DNA of 5,645 nucleotides from positions 10,140 through 15,784 of the forward strand of contig DINJ01000210.1 in assembly GCA_002423665.1 (NCBI GenBank), read 5' to 3'. This stretch comes from Bacteroidetes bacterium UBA5543 (GTDB lineage Bacteria; Bacteroidota; Bacteroidia; Chitinophagales; Chitinophagaceae). Numbering within the stretch: position 1 is the first letter of the stretch; each line of letters begins with the position of its first letter. Shown here piece after piece: positions 1 to 5,010 of this stretch. The notes under the pieces were generated by a model, which worked only from the letters and a program-made list of their open reading frames with translations, made no database searches and was not told where the DNA came from. The translations under genes were made by a program, and so were the position numbers.

Positions 1-20
1 ACCAATTCCGCCATCTGGGC
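1..20 (-). tRNA. tRNA-Leu, 5' end only (cut by window edge)
   Basis: Read on the minus strand from base 20 to base 1 the sequence is GCCCAGATGGCGGAATTGGT. This fits the start of a leucine tRNA: a 7-nt acceptor strand (GCCCAGA), the U8-G9 linker, then the D-arm start GCGGAATTGGT, which is typical of bacterial class II tRNA-Leu. The anticodon, variable arm, T arm and 3' acceptor strand lie beyond base 1, so the isoacceptor cannot be named and folding cannot be checked. It lies 44 bp downstream of the hscB stop on the same strand. The leucine assignment rests on the D-arm pattern and is established knowledge of the family; the match itself is seen directly. Confidence 0.75.
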
Positions 21-47
21 AGGGTAGACACTAAAATCGGTCAATTA

Positions 48-79
48 CAAAGTATTGACTGGTTTCAGCGGGCTGCAAA
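48..79 (-). promoter_or_regulatory. possible promoter of the tRNA-Leu
   Basis: On the minus strand a TTTG (79-76) is followed after 21 nt by TACTTTG (54-48), and the tRNA begins about 28 nt further on. This resembles the Bacteroidota -33 TTTG / -7 TAnnTTTG arrangement, but the -7 element is one base short. The upstream half lies inside the end of hscB. The placement is sensible; the match is weak. Confidence 0.27.
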
Positions 80-595
80 GCTATTCATTCTTTCCTGAAT
101 GCGCAACAGATATTTTTTCCTGAAATATTGCTCTTTTATCCTGCCCAGCAAAAGCTTGCTGTGGTCGCCTGCATCATATTTTTCAGTCAACGGGCGGGTA
201 TCATTTTCCCAGTCCTGCAGCAGGTTATTCAGCATCATCTCGGCATTAGTCAATGTCTCCCCACTACCCTCATCCATTTCATATTCACTCAGCGTCTCGT
301 TCAGCTCCATCATCTCCATCAGGAAGTCGGGCGGCAGGTTGTACTTCTCTTCATCTTCCAGCACACCCTCCTGCTTCAGCACATATGCCATAGTGGCATC
401 GGCATTGCCCAACGTTTTCCATGCCTGGTTATTGGCCGACGATAGTTGCAGGGCCAGTGCCTGTTCCTCAGCATCAGCCATCGTAAAACGGTCAGGGTGA
501 TACTTCCTGCTCAGTTCGTAATACTTGCTTTTTACAACTGCCCCGTCGGGGGTAAAACACTGGGGTATTTCGTACAATTCAAAATAGTTAACCAT
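65..595 (-). CDS. hscB: Fe-S cluster assembly co-chaperone HscB (J-domain protein)
   Basis: A 176-aa protein, the usual HscB length (E. coli HscB is 171 aa). The N-terminal J-domain opens with VNYFELYEIP and carries the essential HPD loop at residues 33-35, followed by the conserved helix NNQAWKTL (55-62) and a YVLK segment (71-74). The C-terminal helical domain begins with PPDFLMEMMELNE (88-100). It corresponds to the E. coli HscB stretch FLMEQLELREEL, whose Leu-Met-Leu patch contacts the scaffold IscU. By family knowledge it delivers IscU to the Hsp70 HscA and stimulates its ATPase during cytosolic [2Fe-2S] cluster transfer. No hscA, iscU or fdx gene is in the window, so it is separated from its partners here. 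The start is firm because the family begins exactly at this Met. It is divergent from the LKR-like gene with a 46-bp spacer and has no clear Shine-Dalgarno site. The FLME patch separates it from ordinary DnaJ-like proteins. Confidence 0.93.
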   Translation of the reverse strand: MVNYFELYEIPQCFTPDGAVVKSKYYELSRKYHPDRFTMADAEEQALALQLSSANNQAWKTLGNADATMAYVLKQEGVLEDEEKYNLPPDFLMEMMELNETLSEYEMDEGSGETLTNAEMMLNNLLQDWENDTRPLTEKYDAGDHSKLLLGRIKEQYFRKKYLLRIQERMNSFAAR

Positions 596-599
596 CAGG

Positions 600-630
600 C
601 AAAGTTCTGCATGTTATCTTTACTATCAAA
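600..630 (-). promoter_or_regulatory. candidate hscB promoter (-33 TTTG, -7 GAACTTTG)
   Basis: On the minus strand TTTG (630-627) is separated by 19 nt from GAACTTTG (607-600). This is close to the Bacteroidota consensus TTTG-N(19-21)-TAnnTTTG, with one mismatch at the first base of the -7 box. Only 4 nt (CCTG) separate the box from the hscB ATG, so transcription would start at or beside the start codon. If real, the mRNA would be nearly leaderless. The -33 half sits beside the divergent gene's start region. Confidence 0.35.
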
Positions 631-641
631 ATAGCGGAGCA

Positions 642-1847
642 ATGGCTAAAATAGGTTTGATACGTGAAAGGAAGACACCGGCTGACAATCGTGTAACACT
701 CACACCCTTGCAATGTAAACACATCATGACAAAGTATCCCGGGGTACAGATTGTAGCCGAACCGTCTGCCACCAGGTGTTATAAAGATGACGAATATATT
801 GCAGAGGGTATTCCCCTGTCTGCTGATTTAAGCGACTGCGATATACTGCTGGGAGTAAAAGAAGTACCTGTCGAAAACCTGCTGCCGGGCAAAACTTACT
901 TCTTCTTTTCGCATACTAAAAAGAAGCAACCGCACAACCAACACCTGATGCATGCACTGATAGAAAAACGCATACGCATGATAGACTACGAGTGCCTCAC
1001 GTTTAAAGACGAGCAGCGCATTCTGGGTTTTGGCCTGTTTGCCGGCATAGTAGGTGCGCACAATGGGTTGCTCACCTACGGTAAAAAATTCGGCGCTTAT
1101 ACTTTACCTCCCGCGCATACGGTAGATGATTTCCCCGCACTCATCAACACATACCGCAAAAACCGCCTGCCTGCTTTAAAGATTGCCATCACAGGATCAG
1201 GACGCGTAGCGGCAGGAATTGTTGAGGTAATGACCCACCTTGATATAGAATCGGTTGAACCTGAAGACTACCTGACCCACCAGTACGACTATCCTGTGTA
1301 CACCCACCTGAAGGGCAGTAAGCTCTATGCGCGAAAAGACAATAACCTGTTTTTCCGCGACGACTTTCACGCCAACCCGCAGATGTACAAATGCCTGTTT
1401 ACAAATTACATTTCCCAAACGGATATACTGATGAACGGTATCTACTGGGATGAACATATCGCCCGCCTGTTTGAGAAAAAAGACATTCAGCGCAAGGATT
1501 GGCGCATCAGTGTGATAGCCGACATCACTTGCGATGTGGATGGCTCGGTGCCCATCAACCTGGGTGCCAGCACCATAGCCGAACCTGTTTATGGTATCCG
1601 CCGTAGTAATTTTGAAAAAGCTCCGCCTTATCAAAACACAATGGACACCATAGATGTAATGGCGGTAGACAACCTGCCCAATGAGCTACCCAAGGACGCA
1701 TCACATTATTTCGGGGCGCATTTTGAAAAGTATGTTTTGAAGGAATTGCTGGAAGGAGAGAGCGATATTATTCGCCGTGCAACTATATGCGAAAACGGGA
1801 GACTTACACAGGAGTTTGAATACCTGGCAGACTACGCTTATCAATAG
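642..1847 (+). CDS. lysine-2-oxoglutarate reductase / saccharopine dehydrogenase-family oxidoreductase
   Basis: A 401-aa protein of the alanine dehydrogenase/PNT-like fold, closest by eye to the LKR half of the animal and plant LKR/SDH enzyme and to yeast Lys1. It opens with IGLIRERKTPADNRVTLTP. The substrate-site lysine and histidine known from Lys1 appear as K73 in GVKEVP and H91 in FFFSHT. Next come IDYE (114-117), a nucleotide-binding GSGRVAAG (185-192), NGIYW (265-269), ADITCDVDGS (293-302) and the family tail DNLPNELPKDAS (343-354). By family knowledge it would reversibly condense lysine and 2-oxoglutarate to saccharopine with NAD(P)H in the cytosol. It lacks the C-terminal SDH domain of the bifunctional enzyme and none is encoded nearby, so the second step must come from elsewhere. 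A GGAG (636-639) lies only 2 nt before the ATG, too close for a normal ribosome site. A weak -7-like TATCTTTA lies at 615-622. Databases may label such proteins alanine dehydrogenase; the SHT and NGIYW motifs argue for LKR. Cofactor and direction are unknown. Confidence 0.82.
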   Translation: MAKIGLIRERKTPADNRVTLTPLQCKHIMTKYPGVQIVAEPSATRCYKDDEYIAEGIPLSADLSDCDILLGVKEVPVENLLPGKTYFFFSHTKKKQPHNQHLMHALIEKRIRMIDYECLTFKDEQRILGFGLFAGIVGAHNGLLTYGKKFGAYTLPPAHTVDDFPALINTYRKNRLPALKIAITGSGRVAAGIVEVMTHLDIESVEPEDYLTHQYDYPVYTHLKGSKLYARKDNNLFFRDDFHANPQMYKCLFTNYISQTDILMNGIYWDEHIARLFEKKDIQRKDWRISVIADITCDVDGSVPINLGASTIAEPVYGIRRSNFEKAPPYQNTMDTIDVMAVDNLPNELPKDASHYFGAHFEKYVLKELLEGESDIIRRATICENGRLTQEFEYLADYAYQ

Positions 1848-1865
1848 CGTTTACTTTTTCTTTTT
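1834..1865 (+). terminator. candidate Rho-independent terminator of the LKR-like gene
   Basis: ACGCT (1834-1838) and AGCGT (1846-1850) form a perfect 5-bp stem around the 7-nt loop TATCAAT. The stem is followed by a T-rich tract TTTACTTTTTCTTTTT (1850-1865). The second arm begins inside the TAG stop (1845-1847), so the hairpin straddles the end of the gene. The T tract lies within the last codons of the convergent epimerase gene. The stem is short for an intrinsic terminator and the T run is interrupted by AC and C, so this is moderate support only. Confidence 0.42.
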
Positions 1866-2777
1866 GGTACACAGATTTTTTATAGCGCTTTCTATATCAC
1901 GGTAGCCGAACCTGAAACCTTCTTCTGTTATTTTTTCTGAACTCACCGTGCAGCTCTTCAGCACTTCCATGCTCATTTCGCCCAGCAGTAGTTTGATGGC
2001 AAATGCAGGTACGGGAATGGGCACTCTCAGCCCGCCTTTAGCACGTGCCATGGTATGTATCAATATAGAGTGGCTTACCGGCAACGGAGCTACGGCATTA
2101 TACACTCCGCTCATTTCCACCCGTTCTATGGCAAAACGTATCATCCGCACCAGATCATCTATATGTATCCAACTCACCACTTGTTCGCCATTGCCTAATA
2201 TGGGCGCTACACCCATTTTCATTTTTTTGCAAAACTCACGGAAGTAGCCGCCATCTCTTGCGAGCGCTATGCCAAACCGCAACACCACCCTGCGGGTAAA
2301 CGCTTCCGCCGCTTCAGATGCCTGTTCCCATTTCAGACAGGTACGCCCCAAAAAGTCATTGGCTGGGGGTGCGTCTTCAGTAAAAGGTTGTTGGCCATTA
2401 TCAGGTCCGTAATACCCTGTGGCAGAGGCGTTGACAAATACTTTGCAGCCGGGGTTGTGCTGTTTCAGTTGTTCTGCTATAAATGAGGTGCTGAAAGTCC
2501 TGCTTTCTAATATATCTGTCTTGCGCTGCTCTGTCCAGCGCTTGTCAGCTATACCTTCACCTGCCAGGTTTACCATAGCTTCCACCCTGGCGAGTTGTTC
2601 CGTGTCTATCTTTTTCCTGATGGGGTCGAAAAGGGCATAAGTGGTGTTCTTTATGTATTTACGGTTTTTGTCAGGCTTGCGGGTAAAGATGATAATCTCA
2701 TAACCATCTTCGGCCAGCAGATTGGCAAGATGCCTCCCTACCAGACCTGTGCCCCCTGTTATGCCTACTACTTTCAT
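1851..2777 (-). CDS. TIGR01777-family NAD(P)-dependent epimerase / SDR-like protein
   Basis: A 308-aa atypical extended SDR protein; the family is usually about 300 aa (E. coli YfcH is 297). The N-terminal Rossmann motif is GITGGTGLVG (5-14). The family signature NLAGEGIADKRWTEQRK spans 70-86 and is followed by ILESR (89-93). The core motif SATGYYG (118-124) replaces the classical YxxxK site. SWIHIDD (202-208) and GVYNAVAP (224-231) follow. A C-terminal DUF1731-like segment runs from PIPVPAFAIKLLLGE to GFRFGYRDIESAI (about 253-299). The nucleotide fold is clear, but no member substrate can be inferred here; older labels such as cell-division inhibitor SulA are annotation carry-over. It stands alone, converging on the LKR-like gene with 3 bp between stops, and has its own promoter in the 167-bp spacer upstream. 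The tail KKKK is encoded opposite the T-rich tract of the neighbour's putative terminator. The start is supported by the motif position. Confidence 0.9.
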   Translation of the reverse strand: MKVVGITGGTGLVGRHLANLLAEDGYEIIIFTRKPDKNRKYIKNTTYALFDPIRKKIDTEQLARVEAMVNLAGEGIADKRWTEQRKTDILESRTFSTSFIAEQLKQHNPGCKVFVNASATGYYGPDNGQQPFTEDAPPANDFLGRTCLKWEQASEAAEAFTRRVVLRFGIALARDGGYFREFCKKMKMGVAPILGNGEQVVSWIHIDDLVRMIRFAIERVEMSGVYNAVAPLPVSHSILIHTMARAKGGLRVPIPVPAFAIKLLLGEMSMEVLKSCTVSSEKITEEGFRFGYRDIESAIKNLCTKKKK

Positions 2778-2791
2778 TGCTTCGCTACCCG

Positions 2792-2806
2792 CTTACCTGT
2801 CGTAAG
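2792..2806. repeat. small inverted repeat in the epimerase leader
   Basis: CTTAC (2792-2796) and GTAAG (2802-2806) are perfect 5-bp arms around the spacer CTGTC. It lies at or just after the transcription start predicted from the -7 box at 2819-2812, so it could fold as a hairpin at the mRNA 5' end or be a small operator. Repeats this short occur often by chance. Confidence 0.3.
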
Positions 2807-2811
2807 ATAGG

Positions 2812-2845
2812 CAAAATTAAAAATAAATTAAAACCGACATGCAAA
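2812..2845 (-). promoter_or_regulatory. epimerase promoter, Bacteroidota type
   Basis: On the minus strand a -33 TTTG (2845-2842) is followed after 22 nt by a perfect -7 TAATTTTG (2819-2812). This matches the TTTG / TAnnTTTG promoter read by the primary sigma factor of Bacteroidota. The spacing is at the long end of the reported range. Predicted transcription starts near 2806, giving a leader of about 30 nt before the ATG at 2777. The intervening DNA is very AT-rich. This is the best-matching promoter in the window. Confidence 0.58.
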
Positions 2846-2944
2846 TAATACTTCCGATAGTTTTCACAGTAATATTTGCAAACATTGATACAATAAAGAA
2901 GGTTTGCAGACGTTCTTGAAATATACAAAAACCATCTTTAGTCT

Positions 2945-3142
2945 ATGCACAAAACTTTACTTAATCATTTTACAGTTATTCACCCGTTACAATCAGAGCC
3001 CTCTGAGCCGATAGATATGCAGCCGGATAGTTTACAGGGGTTGGTCAGCGAATTGAAGTATGTTCTATGCAACGATGAGAAAGAAATCCTTTCTCCCCGT
3101 CCCGAAGCGATAGAGCAATTGCTCAAAAGAGCATTAAACTAA
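2945..3142 (+). CDS. small hypothetical protein, 65 aa
   Basis: I do not recognise this protein. It would be 65 aa, acidic in the middle and basic at the end, with no signal peptide, membrane segment or cysteine pair. Residues 28-42 (DSLQGLVSELKYVLC) and 52-64 (RPEAIEQLLKRAL) look like two amphipathic helices joined by NDEKEILSP, an arrangement seen in small conserved cytosolic proteins. An internal Met at residue 25 (base 3017) just before the first helix is an alternative start giving 41 aa. Residues 1-24 look less ordered, so the shorter form is credible. It sits in the only gap not filled by a larger gene, does not run antisense to one apart from its last 9 bp, and is divergent from the epimerase. 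Upstream, TTTG (2903-2906) and CATCTTTA (2933-2940) are poor promoter matches. It could be a chance ORF; the helix pattern and lack of a competing gene favour it. Confidence 0.5.
   Translation: MHKTLLNHFTVIHPLQSEPSEPIDMQPDSLQGLVSELKYVLCNDEKEILSPRPEAIEQLLKRALN
3113..3133. repeat. GAGCA/TGCTC palindrome cluster after the phosphoesterase stop
   Basis: The plus strand reads GAGCA-AT-TGCTC-AAAA-GAGCA. The first two units form a perfect 12-bp palindrome (3113-3124). The second and third form a perfect 5-bp stem with a 4-nt loop (3120-3133). The two foldings share the middle arm and exclude each other. On the minus strand the structure begins directly after the phosphoesterase stop at 3136-3134, so it could mark the 3' end of that transcript, but no T-run follows. 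On the plus strand it encodes the end of the small ORF. Confidence 0.4.
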
Positions 3143-4396
3143 TTCAATGACGGTAATTTCGGGCAATATGCCCAGCCTGCCGGGGTAGCCAAGAAATCCG
3201 AACCCACGGTTGACATAGAGGTATTGCTCGTCTTTTTGATAGAGCCCAGCCCAGTTTTTGTACACATACTTCACGGGGCTCCATTTGAAGCCAGGTATTT
3301 CTATACCAAACTGCATACCATGTGTATGGCCACTAAAGGTGAGGTCTATATCACGGAAATCTTTTACTACCTGGTTGTCCCAATGCGATGGGTCGTGCGA
3401 GAGCAACATTTTAAAGGGCACGTTTTTCTCCTTCAACCCCTCGTATGCCTGATGCATATCCCCGTATTTAGGGAAGCCGGCTTTAGCACCCCAGTTCTCA
3501 ATACCCACTACTGCTATCTTATCTTCGCCACGCTCCAACACCACATGCTCGTTCATCATCAGCCTCCAGCCCATATCTGCATGGGTTTGTTTCAGCCAAT
3601 CCAGGTTTTCTTTTTTAGCTTCTTTGCTCGGCCATTGGCTGTAATCACCATAGTCGTGGTTACCCAATGTAGAATACACACCCAGCGGTGCCGACAGTTG
3701 CGCGAAAATTTCTTTATAGGGTTGGACCTCGTCCGTCTTATAGTTTACCAGGTCGCCGGTAAAGAATATGATATCCGGCTTTTCATTCATTATTTTCTCA
3801 ATGCCCTTGGCTACAGCGCGGTGGTCGTCAAAACTGCCGGAGTGTACGTCTGATATCTGCACAATCTTCAGTCCTTTGAAAGCTGCCGGCAGATTAGCGA
3901 ACGCCAGTTGTGTACGCCGCACCTGGTAATTGTACCTGTTGGTGAGACCGTAGATAAATCCACCTAATGCAGTACCGCCCAATACCAATGCCACTTGTTT
4001 CAGGAAAACCGAACGTGTGACACCTCCACCAATACCACCCGCTGTTTCTGCAGCTTCTTTGGTAGACACAGAGCTGTATATTAAACCAGCCACCCACATC
4101 ACCAGCCTGCGTATATCATCTATAGCCATGATGGCACCCACAAGTATCTTACCTACCCAAAGGCCCATGGTAAACGCCACGAAGATATTTCTGACAGCCA
4201 GCGGAACGGATTCCCAGTTGTGCGCGCGGAAGAGTGTGAAACCCAACCAGGTAGCCAGGGTGACTGTAATATACAAACCCATCAACCCATACTTCCAGAA
4301 GTTGGGCATAGACTTGAGGGCCGAACGTACAGCAATAAAACTATAAATCTCAGCCAGCGCTACTACAGTCAGGAAAATGAACAGACGTGTCTTCAT
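3134..4396 (-). CDS. membrane-anchored metallophosphoesterase (YkuE-like calcineurin fold)
   Basis: A 420-aa protein in two parts. The N-terminal region has hydrophobic segments at about 5-23, 36-56, 70-92 and 130-150 and looks membrane-embedded. The catalytic domain, about 174-420, has the full dimetal set: DVH (D183, H185), GDLVN (D215), GNHD (N246, H247, D248), LSHDP (H334) and SGHTHG (H357, H359). The C-terminus YVNRGFGFLG...GILPEITV matches the end of Bacillus YkuE-like proteins. By family knowledge it hydrolyses a phosphoester with two bound metals; the substrate is unknown. Residues 128-133 (RSVFLK), followed by a hydrophobic run and then FKGLKIVQISDVH, resemble the Tat signal SRRxFLK of YkuE, now internal and with one arginine lost. 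The side of the membrane on which the active site lies cannot be decided by charge rules. It follows the FMN reductase gene by 15 bp and converges with the small ORF by a 9-bp overlap. There is no Shine-Dalgarno site; a TAACTTTG box lies 10 nt before the start. Confidence 0.9.
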   Translation of the reverse strand: MKTRLFIFLTVVALAEIYSFIAVRSALKSMPNFWKYGLMGLYITVTLATWLGFTLFRAHNWESVPLAVRNIFVAFTMGLWVGKILVGAIMAIDDIRRLVMWVAGLIYSSVSTKEAAETAGGIGGGVTRSVFLKQVALVLGGTALGGFIYGLTNRYNYQVRRTQLAFANLPAAFKGLKIVQISDVHSGSFDDHRAVAKGIEKIMNEKPDIIFFTGDLVNYKTDEVQPYKEIFAQLSAPLGVYSTLGNHDYGDYSQWPSKEAKKENLDWLKQTHADMGWRLMMNEHVVLERGEDKIAVVGIENWGAKAGFPKYGDMHQAYEGLKEKNVPFKMLLSHDPSHWDNQVVKDFRDIDLTFSGHTHGMQFGIEIPGFKWSPVKYVYKNWAGLYQKDEQYLYVNRGFGFLGYPGRLGILPEITVIELV

Positions 4397-4406
4397 TACA
4401 GGAATG

Positions 4407-4414
4407 CAAAGTTA
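4407..4414 (-). promoter_or_regulatory. TAACTTTG -7 box before the phosphoesterase
   Basis: TAACTTTG is a perfect TAnnTTTG match on the minus strand, 10 nt before the ATG at 4396. Its first three bases are the TAA stop codon of the upstream FMN reductase gene. I found no -33 TTTG or TTG at a suitable distance upstream, where the DNA is coding. It may be a secondary promoter inside the operon or a chance match. Confidence 0.35.
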
Positions 4415-4915
4415 AAACTTAAGGAACTCATCTATCTGATTCTGTATAAGTTTAACAGTTTCTTCTTTCAATAGGTTACCGTCCTTATCTATCTCATCGT
4501 TGATGCGGCTGAGGGGTATTTTGTTGTATAATACGTTTACCCTCAGGTAGTTGAGCACACCGGTAAAGTGGTCCATACCACGCAGGTTGCCGCCGCGGCC
4601 ATCGGCCACGCCGGTCATCATGGCTTTTTTGTACCACCAGCATTTGCGTATATCACTATTGTCCAGCATGGTTTTGAGCACGCCGGGGAAGCTACCGTTG
4701 TATTCGGGCATGATGAACACAAACTTTTCGGAGGGTATCAGCAGGCGCTGTTCTGTTTCTTTCAGCTTGCCCTGCTTGTCCCATACGTTCAAGCCTTCCA
4801 ATGATAAAAGGTGGACTTCTTCATCGGCTTTCTGCTGCAGCAGGCGGGTATAAAGCGCCGCTACACGCAGTGTCATGCTGTCTTTCCTGTCTGTGCCGGA
4901 TATTACTGTTATCAT
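4412..4915 (-). CDS. NAD(P)H-dependent FMN reductase-family flavoprotein
   Basis: A 167-aa flavodoxin-like protein of the NADPH-dependent FMN reductase family (members are often 170-190 aa). The phosphate-binding loop SGTDRKDSMTLR is at residues 6-17. The flavin-site motif PEYNGSFPGVLK is at 70-81 and is followed by the LDN segment (84-86). GVADGRGGNLRGMDHF (102-117) is the family's third conserved block near the isoalloxazine ring. By family knowledge such enzymes bind FMN, work as dimers in the cytosol and reduce flavins, quinones, azo dyes or metal ions; the natural substrate cannot be read here. The CWWY at 92-95 is an unusual aromatic patch between blocks two and three. The gene precedes the phosphoesterase by 15 bp, suggesting co-transcription. 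It is separated from the GreA-like gene by 95 bp holding a TAnnTTTG box. There is no Shine-Dalgarno site; the start is fixed by the glycine-loop position near the N-terminus. Confidence 0.88.
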   Translation of the reverse strand: MITVISGTDRKDSMTLRVAALYTRLLQQKADEEVHLLSLEGLNVWDKQGKLKETEQRLLIPSEKFVFIMPEYNGSFPGVLKTMLDNSDIRKCWWYKKAMMTGVADGRGGNLRGMDHFTGVLNYLRVNVLYNKIPLSRINDEIDKDGNLLKEETVKLIQNQIDEFLKF

Positions 4916-4926
4916 ATTACCGATGG

Positions 4927-4934
4927 CAAAGGTA
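4927..4934 (-). promoter_or_regulatory. TACCTTTG -7 box before the FMN reductase
   Basis: TACCTTTG on the minus strand is a perfect TAnnTTTG match, 11 nt before the ATG at 4915. It lies in the 95-bp spacer after the GreA-like gene. No convincing -33 TTTG lies 17-23 nt upstream. It probably starts the FMN reductase-phosphoesterase unit, with a leader under 10 nt. Confidence 0.45.
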
Positions 4935-5010
4935 CAAGCTTTAACCCGCAGATTATATTGCGAATGCTTAACCGTAAATCAGGGCAATTGATAATGTTTG
5001 TTTTAATAGC

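Noticed and set aside
99..500. 133-aa plus-strand open frame antisense to hscB
   Set aside because: It is a serine-rich shadow of the acidic HscB codons; the minus-strand J-domain with HPD is unambiguous.
615..622. TATCTTTA as a -7 box for the LKR-like gene
   Set aside because: The last base is A instead of G and no -33 TTTG lies at a suitable distance, so it is not listed as a promoter.
636..639. GGAG as a Shine-Dalgarno site for the LKR-like gene
   Set aside because: It is only 2 nt from the ATG, too near for normal pairing, and no other gene here uses a Shine-Dalgarno site.
1197..1634. 145-aa minus-strand open frame antisense to the LKR-like gene
   Set aside because: It has no motif and is opposite the conserved nucleotide-binding and NGIYW region of the real gene.
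3161..3173. GGGCA-ATA-TGCCC hairpin after the small ORF
   Set aside because: The stem is perfect but there is no following T-run, and it lies in conserved phosphoesterase coding sequence, so coding constraint explains it.
3224..3853. 209-aa plus-strand open frame antisense to the phosphoesterase
   Set aside because: It lies wholly opposite a gene with a complete set of metal-binding motifs, is rich in H, F, V and C in no recognisable pattern, and has no domain signature.
4947..4962. CGCA-N8-TGCG hairpin in the spacer after the GreA-like gene
   Set aside because: It has only 4 bp of stem, flanking bases that do not pair and no T-run, so it does not support a terminator.
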